Shown: positions 1-7,173 of the stretch, in pieces | How the letters are laid out: each line of letters begins with the position of its first letter | Position numbering within the stretch: the first letter of the stretch is position 1 | NCBI GenBank assembly: GCA_025966435.1 | Contig: JAICRQ010000060.1 | Location: 1 to 11,800, forward strand | Source of the DNA: Anaerolineales bacterium | GTDB taxonomy: Bacteria > Chloroflexota > Anaerolineae > Anaerolineales > Villigracilaceae | Direction: 5' to 3' | Length of the DNA stretch: 11,800 nt | Notes under the pieces: generated by a model | Databases searched by the model: none | Seen by the model: the letters and a program-made list of their open reading frames with translations, nothing else | Told to the model about the DNA's origin: nothing | Position numbers and translations under genes: made by a program

Positions 1-1065
1 ATCCGCGCCAGCCTCGGTGATGACGACATTATCTTCGATGCGGACGCCGTTGCGATTAGGCAGATAAATACCTGGTTCCACTGTGAACGCCATTCCTGGT
101 TCGAGCAATTGCATATTATCGCCGCGCATGTACGGTTCCTCATGTCCTTCCATCCCAATGCCATGCCCGGTGCGATGGGTGAAGTATGTGCCGTACCCCG
201 ATTTTTCGATTACATCGCGGGCAGCTTTGTCAACATTTGCGCACGGCACGCCCGGACGCGCAGCAGCCCGACCGGCAGCATTCGCCTCCTGCACGATTTC
301 ATGGATTTTCCGGTACTCCTCGTCCACTTCCCCCACGGCAAAGGTACGCGTAAGGTCGGAGATATAACCGTCATACGTGGCACCCCAATCAACGACCAGC
401 AGATCGCCTGCTTGCAGTTTGCGCTCGGTCGGCGAGGCATGTGGATTTGCCGCATTGGGTCCACCGGAGACGATTGGGGCGAAGGGCATTTCGGGTTCCG
501 ATCCGTGGCGGAGCAGTTGGACGACCAATTCCGAGGACAATTCTTTTTCCGTCATCCCTATTTTGATCAAAGGAATGGTCGCTTCGAGCGCGTCCTGCGC
601 GATCTTTACCGCACGGCGCATCGCATCCACTTCGGCTTTGTCTTTTTTCAAACGCAATGAAGATAATACCTCGCTTGCATCAGGATAATCCGCTTCGGGC
701 GCGCCAGCTTTGACGTGCCGGAATTCCAGCAAGCGTAATTGACGCGGCTCTACGCCGATCTGTTTCCCATCCAGGTTCAGGGACTGTGCGGCTCTGCGAA
801 AGACCCCATCCCATTCGGCGGGATTCTCCGGATAGGCAAAGACCTGCAGCTTATACGGAAGCGATGCCACTTTCTGCAATTCAAGCTCCGGCAGAACAAT
901 GGCAGGGTCCTGATCCTTTGCGAACATCAACACGACCGGACGTTCCATGAGATGGAAATGCAAGCCGGTCAGATGCGTCAGGGTTGGCCCGGGGTTGAGG
1001 ATGACGGCATCCAAGCCCGAGGCACGGAGGGAAGCGTTGAGTTGATCCAAGCGGGATTGAGTCAT
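1..1065 (-). CDS. M24 family metallopeptidase (Xaa-Pro aminopeptidase/dipeptidase type), 3' end truncated by window edge
   Basis: Cytoplasmic dinuclear-metal peptidase of the pita-bread fold, expected to cleave peptides with proline next to the scissile bond. The 355 codons in the window hold an N-terminal creatinase-type domain (about residues 1-130) and then the catalytic domain. All five metal ligands of the M24 family are visible: D226 (VVDWG), D237 (SDLTR), H301 (TGHGIG), E330 (TVEPG) and E344 (RIED). H209 (NPHA) and the HEEP motif after H301 also fit. Reading is still open at position 1, just after the last ligand, so only a short C-terminal tail should be missing. The start is ATG at 1065, with the ribosome binding site AAGGAGA (1077-1071) five bases upstream. 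It follows the SDR gene on the same strand, separated by a long hairpin. M24 membership is certain; pepP versus pepQ is not resolved. Confidence 0.93.
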   Translation of the reverse strand, partial: MTQSRLDQLNASLRASGLDAVILNPGPTLTHLTGLHFHLMERPVVLMFAKDQDPAIVLPELELQKVASLPYKLQVFAYPENPAEWDGVFRRAAQSLNLDGKQIGVEPRQLRLLEFRHVKAGAPEADYPDASEVLSSLRLKKDKAEVDAMRRAVKIAQDALEATIPLIKIGMTEKELSSELVVQLLRHGSEPEMPFAPIVSGGPNAANPHASPTERKLQAGDLLVVDWGATYDGYISDLTRTFAVGEVDEEYRKIHEIVQEANAAGRAAARPGVPCANVDKAARDVIEKSGYGTYFTHRTGHGIGMEGHEEPYMRGDNMQLLEPGMAFTVEPGIYLPNRNGVRIEDNVVITEAGAD

Positions 1066-1075
1066 GTGGGTCTCC

Positions 1076-1122
1076 TTAAACTTGTTCTGTCAGCAGTTGA
1101 ACTGCTGACAGAACAAGTTTAA
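1076..1122. repeat. Perfect inverted repeat, 22-bp arms, 3-base loop, touching the M24 gene's ribosome binding site
   Basis: Arms 1076-1097 and 1101-1122 are exact reverse complements around a 3-base loop (1098-1100). The arms begin TTAAACTTG and end CAAGTTTAA. In the minus-strand transcript the hairpin lies between the SDR stop (1142) and the M24 start (1065). Its last two bases are the first two of the AAGGAGA ribosome binding site. No run of T follows it in the minus direction, so it is not a standard intrinsic terminator. It could be a dispersed palindromic element, an mRNA stabiliser for the upstream genes, or a translational control hairpin. Confidence 0.9.
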
Positions 1123-1141
1123 TCCAAATGATGATTCTTCT

Positions 1142-1930
1142 TCACAAAGAAATACAAAATCCAATCGACAGCCACCGGGAAAGAGTATCAAATGTGGTAA
1201 TCACGCGAAACCACCACGGAATGATCAGGCTCCGCCGCGGACGTTTGGCAATGGCGACGATACGCCGCGCAACATATTTCGAGGTCATATGCACATCAAT
1301 CGACCTGTGTAACTTTTCGCGTGCCTTCGTTCGCTCGATTTGTTTTCCAAATTCCGTCGCAGCGGGACCAGGGTAAATCTCCGAGACTTTGATTCCAAAC
1401 GGCGAGGCCTCGCGGCGAAGCGCGTCGGTGAAGGCGCGCACACCATACTTACTGGCTGCATAGGTAGTGAGCAGGGGTGAAGCGATCAGACCCGACACAG
1501 AGGACATGTTGATGATGTGGCCAGCACGCCGCTTGAGCATTTCTGGAAGGACTGCGCGTGTCACGAGCATGGTGCCCGTCAGGTTAACCTGAATCAAGGT
1601 TTCGATATGCCGTTCCGGCTTGAGAGTCTCAAACCAATCCACACTGCCAAAGCCTGCATTGTTAAAAAGGATATCGATCCTGCCATAGCGACTAAGCACC
1701 TTCTGTACCATCCGGTTAATGTCAGCGCTTTCATTGACGTCGACTGGAATTACCAACGCTTCTCCACCCGCGCTCTGAATTTCCGCCGCAATGGACTGCA
1801 ATCTCTCCAGCCGGCGCGCAGCCAGCACCACACGACATTCTTCCTTGGCGAACAAACGTGCCGCATCTTCACCAAACCCGGAAGAGGCACCTGTGATCAA
1901 CACCACCTTTCCGCGCAGGGAATTTGCCAT
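1142..1930 (-). CDS. Classical SDR family NAD(P)-dependent oxidoreductase
   Basis: Short-chain dehydrogenase/reductase of 262 residues with a Rossmann fold. The cofactor motif TGASSGFG is at residues 13-20. Paired arginines at 39-40 after the second strand favour NADPH. NNAG is at 90-93, and the catalytic tetrad is complete: N116, S144, Y157 and K161 (YAASK). The C-terminus beyond about residue 233 is hydrophobic and aromatic (LIIPWWF onward), so it may contact the membrane or a hydrophobic substrate; I infer this from composition only. Start ATG at 1930 lacks a convincing Shine-Dalgarno. A TATAAC-like hexamer lies upstream on the minus strand (1954-1949) but no matching -35 was found. The gene begins 59 bases after the lon stop, so read-through from lon is likely. 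Substrate unknown. Confidence 0.92.
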   Translation of the reverse strand: MANSLRGKVVLITGASSGFGEDAARLFAKEECRVVLAARRLERLQSIAAEIQSAGGEALVIPVDVNESADINRMVQKVLSRYGRIDILFNNAGFGSVDWFETLKPERHIETLIQVNLTGTMLVTRAVLPEMLKRRAGHIINMSSVSGLIASPLLTTYAASKYGVRAFTDALRREASPFGIKVSEIYPGPAATEFGKQIERTKAREKLHRSIDVHMTSKYVARRIVAIAKRPRRSLIIPWWFRVITTFDTLSRWLSIGFCISL

Positions 1931-1989
1931 GATCGCTGGCAGCTCGACGTTATAGCGTTTCGATTTTAACTTGGATGGTATCCCTGGGT

Positions 1990-4470
1990 TTAGTCGCTTT
2001 CGTCCTGTCCGTCATCCTTCGGCTGCCTTCTCGGCCGGGGCGGCTCAATCACCGCCTTGGAAGCCAGCGCGATCTGAATTACCTCATCCATGTGCTTGAC
2101 CGGGAGAATTTTCAGCTCAGACCGGGCGGTCTTTGGCAGATCGACCAGGTCCTTCATATTCTTTTCGGGGAGTACGACGGTCTTAAGACCTGCACGATGC
2201 GCTGCCAGCACTTTTTCGCGGACTCCGCCGATCGGCAGGACGCGCCCACGCAAAGTGATCTCACCGGTCATGCCGACGTGCTTGAAGACGGGACGTCCTG
2301 TCAGAGCGGAGACAATGGCAGTCGCCATAGTGATGCCTGCCGAAGGACCATCCTTCGGAATCCCACCTTCCGGCATGTGGACGTGAATATCCATGCGTTC
2401 GAACACATCCAGATCGATGCCCAGCGCAGGGGCACGTGACTTGATATACGTCAGAGCGGCTTGCCCGGATTCCTGCATCACGTCGCCCATCTGTCCGGTC
2501 ATCTGGAGCCCGCCTTTGCCCTCGAGGATGGCAACCTCCACAGGCATGATCTCGCCGCCATTTTCGGTCCACGCCAGGCTGGTGACGACACCGACTTCAT
2601 CGCTGCGTTCGGCTTCTGTTTGGAAGACCTGCTGCGGACCGAGGAACTTCTCGATCGAATCCAGCGTGACGATGGTGGGGAACTTTCTCCCCTCCGCTTT
2701 CATGCGAGCGATCTTACGACATACGCGCCCGATCTCTCGTTCAAGGTTGCGCACACCCGCTTCATACGTGTATTCTCGAATGATGCGTCGGACGGCAGTT
2801 GGCTCGAAGGTGATGCCAAGTTCATCCACGCCGTTTTCGTACATCTGACGCGGGATCAGGTAACGGTTGGCAATCTCAAGTTTTTCCTCTTCGATGTAGC
2901 CCGGGAACTCGATCACTTCCATACGGTCGAGCAGGGCAGGCGGGATTGTGCTAAGTGTGTTCGCAGTCGTCACGAACATGACCTTCGAAAGGTCGAACGG
3001 CAGCTCGAGATAATGATCGCTGAAGGCGTTGTTCTGCTCAGGGTCCAATACCTCGAGCATGGCGGAGGCAGGGTCGCCGCGGAAATCGGAATAAAGCTTG
3101 TCGATCTCGTCGAGCATGAACAAAGGATTGGCTGTCCCAGCGCGCTTCATCGTTTGGATAATACGCCCGGGCAACGCGCCTATGTAGGTACGGCGATGGC
3201 CTCGGATCTCGGCTTCGTCGCGCACACCGCCCAAGGACACCCGCGCAAACTTGCGCCCCAGCGACTCGGCGATCGAGCGCCCCAGCGAGGTCTTGCCTAC
3301 GCCAGGCGGACCAACAAAACATAAGATTGGCTGCCGTTCCTTCTTTGGTTTCAAAGAGCGAACGGCGATGTATTCCAGGATGCGTTCCTTCGCCTTCTTC
3401 AACCCGTAATGGTCACGGTCCAGGATCTTCGCCGCGTTCCTTACATCCAGGTTGTCTGGTGTCGTATTTACCCACGGGAGCTCGACAATCCAATCAATAT
3501 ACGTGCGAATGATGCCTACTTCTGGCGCCATCGGCGGCATCTGGTTGAGGCGGTCCAGTTCCTTAAGTGCGACCAGCTTCGGCTCTTCGGGCAGATTTGC
3601 GGCTTCAAGCTTTTTCTTCAACTCGTTCGCGTCGCGTGTAAAGATGTCGCCTTCACCCAACTCGTTCTGGATCTGGCGCATCTGCTCGCGCAGATAATAC
3701 TCACGCTGACTTTTATCCACCTCGCTTTGGACGCGCGAGTGGATCTCATCTTCCAGTTCGAGCACGTCCACTTCCTGGGCGAGAATTTTGTTCAGTGCCT
3801 GCAATCGTCCGCGCGGGTCGGATAGCATCAACAGACTCTGTTTGGCTTCGACGTTCAACGCCAGCGACGTCGCGACCATGTCTGCCAGCCAACCAGGTTC
3901 GGAGATATTCAGCGCAAATAAATGCGCTTCCTCCGGGATGGAACGGTCGAGCTGCACACAGCGCTCGAACAGGTCCAGAACCGATCGCATGAGCGCCTGA
4001 GTCTGACGGTCCGCTGCCGGAGGCTCAAAAATGACGCGAGCCCGAACCATGAGATATGGTGTTGTGCGGATGAACTCGACGACTTCGACGCGGCGGCGTC
4101 CCTGCACGAGCGCGGAGTGTGAGCCATCAGGCATTTGCAGCAGCCGTCCCACGGCCATTTCCACGCCGATCAGCAGGAAATCTTCCGGGCCCGGATGATC
4201 CAGATCAGGGTCGTGCTGGGTGAGTCCAATGACGGTCTGTTCTTTGTTCTGCGCCTCCTGCACGGCAAGCAGGGATCCCTCCCGCCCGACAAAGATCGGC
4301 GAGACCATGCGCGGGAACACGACCAGGTCGCGCAGCGGCAGGACGGCAGCTTCGATCATGCCTTCCTCATCTGCGTCGCGGTTTGGGATGCGATACAATT
4401 CCTCCGTACGCTGGGAGAGGGTTAGATCGAAATTATCTTCTTCTTCATTCCAGTCTTTTATGGGTGACAT
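1990..4470 (-). CDS. lon: ATP-dependent endopeptidase Lon (class La)
   Basis: Cytoplasmic AAA+ serine protease that unfolds and degrades damaged and regulatory proteins. With the chosen start it has 826 residues, slightly longer than the usual ~780-800, because of an acidic N-terminal extension (about 37 residues) and a charged C-terminal tail ([12 protein letters not shown]). The order is: Lon substrate-binding domain (begins [15 protein letters not shown]), coiled-coil region, AAA+ module with Walker [10 protein letters not shown] (387-395) and Walker B LDEIDK (D454, E455), then the protease domain. The catalytic dyad is S710 (KDGPSAG) and K753 ([11 protein letters not shown]), separated by the same 43 residues as in E. 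coli Lon (S679/K722). A TTG codon 33 bases further upstream is in frame, but it would place part of the leader hairpin inside the gene, and the ATG at 4470 begins a natural MSPIKDW terminus. A purine-rich GGAAAAAG serves as a weak ribosome binding site. Confidence 0.97.
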   Translation of the reverse strand: MSPIKDWNEEEDNFDLTLSQRTEELYRIPNRDADEEGMIEAAVLPLRDLVVFPRMVSPIFVGREGSLLAVQEAQNKEQTVIGLTQHDPDLDHPGPEDFLLIGVEMAVGRLLQMPDGSHSALVQGRRRVEVVEFIRTTPYLMVRARVIFEPPAADRQTQALMRSVLDLFERCVQLDRSIPEEAHLFALNISEPGWLADMVATSLALNVEAKQSLLMLSDPRGRLQALNKILAQEVDVLELEDEIHSRVQSEVDKSQREYYLREQMRQIQNELGEGDIFTRDANELKKKLEAANLPEEPKLVALKELDRLNQMPPMAPEVGIIRTYIDWIVELPWVNTTPDNLDVRNAAKILDRDHYGLKKAKERILEYIAVRSLKPKKERQPILCFVGPPGVGKTSLGRSIAESLGRKFARVSLGGVRDEAEIRGHRRTYIGALPGRIIQTMKRAGTANPLFMLDEIDKLYSDFRGDPASAMLEVLDPEQNNAFSDHYLELPFDLSKVMFVTTANTLSTIPPALLDRMEVIEFPGYIEEEKLEIANRYLIPRQMYENGVDELGITFEPTAVRRIIREYTYEAGVRNLEREIGRVCRKIARMKAEGRKFPTIVTLDSIEKFLGPQQVFQTEAERSDEVGVVTSLAWTENGGEIMPVEVAILEGKGGLQMTGQMGDVMQESGQAALTYIKSRAPALGIDLDVFERMDIHVHMPEGGIPKDGPSAGITMATAIVSALTGRPVFKHVGMTGEITLRGRVLPIGGVREKVLAAHRAGLKTVVLPEKNMKDLVDLPKTARSELKILPVKHMDEVIQIALASKAVIEPPRPRRQPKDDGQDESD

Positions 4471-4487
4471 TTGTTCTTTTTCCAAGA

Positions 4488-4534
4488 GCACAGCGGAACG
4501 CAAAACGACTTAGGCCCTTTCCCGTTCGCTGTGC
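4488..4534 (-). promoter_or_regulatory. Inverted repeat in the lon leader (possible 5' UTR hairpin)
   Basis: GCACAGCGGAACG (4488-4500) is complementary to CGTTCGCTGTGC (4523-4534) except for one bulged base, leaving a 22-base loop rich in G and A on the minus strand. It ends 17 bases before the lon ATG. No CIRCE or HAIR-type heat-shock operator was recognised. A GTAGGGGC stretch on the minus strand at the outer edge (about 4533-4540) looks unlike the surrounding AT-richer spacer and may be half of a dispersed repeat. The remainder of the folC-lon spacer (4535-4632) shows no clear terminator or promoter. Confidence 0.45.
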
Positions 4535-4632
4535 CCCTACGCGTTAGATTTAATGATGTTTTCAATAGCTGATACGGCAATGCTACCATCTTTTTCGAGA
4601 ATTCCGGTGCGTGCCGATAAAGTTCTTATAAT

Positions 4633-5952
4633 TCATTGCGCTCGTTTGCGCCACGCCGCGCTGACTTCTCCCGCGAACGCCACGCTCCCTGCGGCTAACA
4701 CAAGCTTTTGATTTCCGGCTAATTCCAACGCTCGTTCAAGTGCACTGGATACGGGTGCTACGGACTCTACTGCAATGCCCGCCTTTTTCACCTGTTCCGC
4801 CGTCCATTCTGGAGACGGCGCCCGGGGATGATCTGCCTGCGTTGCCACGACACACTCCAATCTTGGCTTAAGCTCTTCCAGCATGCCTGAGATGTCCTTA
4901 TCTTCCAGCGCGCAAAAGATCAAGATGACGGGGACTTCGGGGAAATATTCATCAAGTGTTTCCCGCAACCGGCGCGCGGAGTCTCTGTTGTGAGCCGAAT
5001 CGATGACAACAGGTGGGGTGCGATGAAGGACTTCAAAACGCGCCGGCCATTTCGCCTGAGCAAACCCCTGTTGAATGGCTTCCTCTGAAATGGGAATACG
5101 ACTGGTTTTGAGCGCCGCATAGGCGATGGCAGCGTTTTCGATCTGGTGGGAACCGAGGAGAGGCAGTTGAAGGTTGATGGTCAAATGTCGAAGCTCGTCT
5201 CGGATGGATAGAGACTGCCCATCTAGGGATGATGTCAGTCGTTCAAACTTTACATCTTCTCCTACCAAAATCAACGGGCTATTCTTCTCTTTGGCTACAC
5301 GCTTCAAAACTTCAAGCGCTTCTTCCACCTGGGGAGCAGAGACGACGGGAATCCCTTCTTTAATGATCCCCGCCTTCTCCCCGGCGATCTCTGCCAGGGT
5401 GTTTCCCAGCACTGCCATATGATCATACGATAATGACGTGATGACGGAGACTTTTGGCGTGACGATATTCGTCGCGTCGAGCCGCCCGCCCAACCCGACT
5501 TCGATCACCGCCGCGCTGACGTCATTTTCGGCAAATGCCAGCAATCCCAGTGCCGTCGTGATCTCGAAAGTGGTCAGTTTCGGAATCTTCGCAACCGCTG
5601 GCTTGATTTTTTCCACCAGCTCGATCAGTTGCTGATGCGAGATCGGCTCGCCGCTAATCTGAATCCTCTCCACGTAGTCCCACAAATGGGGCGATGTATA
5701 TAAACCCGTCTTATAACCCGCCGCTTTCAAAGCAGAAGCACAAAGCGCTGCAACCGAACCTTTGCCCTTGGTGCCAGCTACATGAATGATGGGATATTTC
5801 TTTTGAGGGTTCCCCAGTTCTTCCATCAATGCAAACATGCGGTCTAGGTTGAACTCTGCTTTGGCAAGCTCGGAGATATGTTTGAGGCTATAATCGACGA
5901 AGGAATAGAGGTAATCGAGGGCTTGGTTGTATTGTGTATTAGTATCCGTCAT
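4633..5952 (-). CDS. folC: Bifunctional folylpolyglutamate synthase / dihydrofolate synthase
   Basis: Cytoplasmic Mur-ligase-superfamily enzyme that adds glutamate to dihydropteroate and/or extends the glutamate tail of folates, using ATP. It has 439 residues, normal for FolC. Visible signatures are the P-loop GTKGKGS (60-66), TSPHL (86-90), EVGLGGRLDATN (151-162), DH in SYDHM (about 177-178), EKAGIIK (192-198; K193 matches the lysine that is carbamylated in this family), WPARFE (302-307), and DSAHN (318-322) of the C-terminal domain. The start ATG at 5952 has no Shine-Dalgarno, but a well-spaced promoter ends seven bases upstream, so a leaderless transcript is likely. It is the first gene of the minus-strand block, 162 bases ahead of the lon start, and is divergent from the DUF503 gene. 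Whether both activities are present cannot be read from the sequence. Confidence 0.95.
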   Translation of the reverse strand: MTDTNTQYNQALDYLYSFVDYSLKHISELAKAEFNLDRMFALMEELGNPQKKYPIIHVAGTKGKGSVAALCASALKAAGYKTGLYTSPHLWDYVERIQISGEPISHQQLIELVEKIKPAVAKIPKLTTFEITTALGLLAFAENDVSAAVIEVGLGGRLDATNIVTPKVSVITSLSYDHMAVLGNTLAEIAGEKAGIIKEGIPVVSAPQVEEALEVLKRVAKEKNSPLILVGEDVKFERLTSSLDGQSLSIRDELRHLTINLQLPLLGSHQIENAAIAYAALKTSRIPISEEAIQQGFAQAKWPARFEVLHRTPPVVIDSAHNRDSARRLRETLDEYFPEVPVILIFCALEDKDISGMLEELKPRLECVVATQADHPRAPSPEWTAEQVKKAGIAVESVAPVSSALERALELAGNQKLVLAAGSVAFAGEVSAAWRKRAQ

Positions 5953-5959
5953 GTGAGGG

Positions 5960-5988
5960 ATTGTAAGGGGTAATTGGTAATTCGTAAA
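5960..5988 (-). promoter_or_regulatory. Predicted sigma-70-type promoter of folC, giving a leaderless mRNA
   Basis: On the minus strand a -35 TTTACG (5988-5983) is followed by a 17-base spacer and a -10 TACAAT (5965-5960). The initiation codon starts seven bases beyond the -10, so transcription would begin at, or one base before, the ATG at 5952. That is consistent with the missing ribosome binding site. The spacer overlaps the GGTAATT tandem repeats. Confidence 0.5.
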
Positions 5989-5989
5989 T
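5969..5989 (+). repeat. Heptamer tandem repeat GGTAATT, about three copies
   Basis: GGTAATT (5969-5975), GGTAATT (5976-5982) and the degenerate CGTAAAT (5983-5989) stand in tandem in the divergent spacer. They overlap the spacer and -35 of the predicted folC promoter. Confidence 0.5.
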
Positions 5990-6012
5990 CAAACAATTTT
6001 CGCTTACCTACA

Positions 6013-6036
6013 TGTTTCCCTGTATACTTGTTTACA
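6013..6036 (+). repeat. Octamer direct repeat (consensus TGTNTACY), three units upstream of the DUF503 gene
   Basis: Three contiguous 8-base units TGTTTCCC, TGTATACT and TGTTTACA end seven bases before the DUF503 ATG. Related units recur in both orientations just after the same gene (6327-6358). The middle unit contains TATACT, which could serve as a -10 for the DUF503 gene, but no good -35 was found. Confidence 0.6.
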
Positions 6037-6042
6037 AGCCTC

Positions 6043-6327
6043 ATGATCTGTACTCTTACTATTCACCTTCACCTCCCTGCTTGTTCATCACTCAAAGAAA
6101 AGCGCGGGCGCATCAAGCCACTGATCGCGCGTCTGCATCGTGAGTTCAATGTCTCTGTGGCGGAGATGGATTTGCAGGATCAGTGGCAGGAGGCAGTCAT
6201 CGTCTGTGCGATGGTGGGAAATGAACGCGGACACCTCGAATCCGCGATGCAAACGGTCTCAAAATGGGTGGAAGCGAACTGGACAGACAGTGATGTAATC
6301 GAACAGAGGGTAGAGGTATATGTGTAA
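6043..6327 (+). CDS. DUF503 family protein (YlxP-like)
   Basis: A 94-residue protein matching the small DUF503 family throughout: an N-terminal strand of hydrophobic and polar residues (MICTLTIHLHLPACSSLKEKR, of which SLKEKR at 16-21 is the family hallmark), then FNVSVAE at 35-41, the D-x-x-D-x-W pattern at 43-48, and a C-terminal helix (QTVSKWVEANW). The family fold is a ferredoxin-like α/β domain. In Firmicutes the homologue YlxP sits in the nusA-infB region and is linked to ribosome-related work; here it has no such neighbours. An upstream TTG (5974) would extend the frame, but that extension is intergenic repeat sequence, and family members begin at this ATG. No Shine-Dalgarno is evident. 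First gene of the plus-strand block; function not established. Confidence 0.85.
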   Translation: MICTLTIHLHLPACSSLKEKRGRIKPLIARLHREFNVSVAEMDLQDQWQEAVIVCAMVGNERGHLESAMQTVSKWVEANWTDSDVIEQRVEVYV

Positions 6328-6358
6328 GTAGACAGGTAAACATGTGTACCTGTTTTCT
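6327..6358. repeat. Head-to-head octamer repeat (two inverted, two direct units), imperfect palindrome
   Basis: Two units on the minus strand (TGTTTACC at 6342-6335 and TGTCTACT at 6334-6327) abut two on the plus strand (TGTGTACC at 6343-6350 and TGTTTTCT at 6351-6358). The inner part folds as a palindrome centred at 6342/6343 with 11-base arms and one mismatched pair. The minus-strand units match 6013-6028 with two differences, so the DUF503 gene is bracketed by related sequence. Confidence 0.6.
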
Positions 6359-6370
6359 TGATACATCTCT

Positions 6371-6377
6371 AAGGAGA
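6371..6377 (+). promoter_or_regulatory. Ribosome binding site AAGGAGA of the SDR gene
   Basis: A strong Shine-Dalgarno, four bases before the ATG at 6382. It fixes that start, and contrasts with folC and the TPR gene, which have none. Confidence 0.8.
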
Positions 6378-6381
6378 ACAA

Positions 6382-7173
6382 ATGGACTTAGGACTGAAAG
6401 ACAAACGCGCCTTCATTGCCGGTTCCTCGCGCGGCCTTGGCTTTGCCACCGCTCTCACGCTTGCCCACGAAGGCTGTAAGGTTGCCGTCAACAGCCGCGA
6501 AACAGAGAATGCCAGAGCCGCGGCGGAAAAGATCGCAAATGAAACGGGCACACAAGCCTACGGCTTCGCAGGGGACGTCAGCGATGCATCAGCCGCGGAC
6601 GTGTTAATCCAGGCAGCCGTCGACGAACTGGGCGGACTGGATATTTTGGTCACGAATGCGGGTGGTCCGCCAGCCGGCTCCTTCGAGTTATTCGATGAAG
6701 AGACGTGGCAAAAGGCAGTGGATACATCGTTCATGAGCCACGTCCGTTTAATCCGCGCCGCCCTGCCCCATCTGCGCCAATCGTCTGCGGCAAGCGTCCT
6801 GACGGTGACCTCCTATACCGTCAAGCAGCCGCTGCCCAACCTTGTCCTTTCGAATAGCATCCGTCTCGCCACCATTGGATTAACGAAATCCCTGGCATTG
6901 GAACTTGGCAGGGAGAATATCCGTTTTAAGTCCATCCTGCCCGCCTGGACACAAACCGAGCGCGTAGAAGAACTGATGGCATTCCGCGCCCAAACCAATA
7001 GCACCACAGTAGAAGAGGAAACTGCCAAGCTCACTGCCGAAATCCCGCTCGGTCGCATCGGGCAGCCACAGGAATTCGCGAATGCAGCCGTGTTTCTGGT
7101 ATCACCTGCCGCCTCGTTCATCCACGGCGTGATGCTGGCAGTCGACGGCGGCATCATAAAGGCAACCCTTTGA
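6382..7173 (+). CDS. SDR family protein with non-canonical catalytic residues (beta-ketoacyl reductase-like subgroup)
   Basis: A 263-residue Rossmann-fold protein of the short-chain dehydrogenase/reductase family. The cofactor motif is AGSSRGLG (13-20), with Ala where Thr is usual. The NAG motif is extended as TNAGGPPAG (91-99), a hallmark of the 'BKR-like' SDR subgroup whose active site departs from the classical tetrad. Serine is present at S144 (TVTSYT), but where classical enzymes have YxxxK this protein reads S157-N-S-I-R161, so Tyr becomes Ser and Lys becomes Arg. The dinucleotide fold and the C-terminal GRIGQPQEFANAAVFLVSP...VDGG segment are intact, so the gene is not decaying. It may be a reductase with another proton donor or a non-catalytic cofactor-binding protein. 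The stop overlaps the next start by one base (TGATG), which suggests coupling. Confidence 0.92.
   Translation: MDLGLKDKRAFIAGSSRGLGFATALTLAHEGCKVAVNSRETENARAAAEKIANETGTQAYGFAGDVSDASAADVLIQAAVDELGGLDILVTNAGGPPAGSFELFDEETWQKAVDTSFMSHVRLIRAALPHLRQSSAASVLTVTSYTVKQPLPNLVLSNSIRLATIGLTKSLALELGRENIRFKSILPAWTQTERVEELMAFRAQTNSTTVEEETAKLTAEIPLGRIGQPQEFANAAVFLVSPAASFIHGVMLAVDGGIIKATL

Noticed and set aside
109..660. 183-codon plus-strand frame opposite the M24 gene
   Set aside because: The minus strand carries all five M24 metal ligands; the plus frame is an antisense shadow with no recognisable motif.
1076..1122. Reading the hairpin as an intrinsic terminator of the SDR gene
   Set aside because: In the minus direction the stem is followed by GGAGACCC, the ribosome binding site, not by a U-tract.
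2461..3324. Long open frame (287 codons) on the plus strand across lon
   Set aside because: It lies wholly opposite the AAA+ domain of Lon, whose motifs are unmistakable. The translation is of shadow type (rich in Arg/His, no domain).
4471..4503. TTG start extending Lon by 11 residues
   Set aside because: The extension runs into the inverted repeat of the leader and begins with a rare start codon. The ATG at 4470 gives a natural N-terminus.
6023..6028. TATACT as -10 of the DUF503 gene
   Set aside because: No -35 at a usual distance, and the hexamer falls inside an octamer repeat unit, so I kept it only as a remark.
5974..6042. TTG start extending the DUF503 protein by 23 residues
   Set aside because: The extension is encoded by heptamer and octamer repeat DNA, and the family starts at MI.TL.I.LH.
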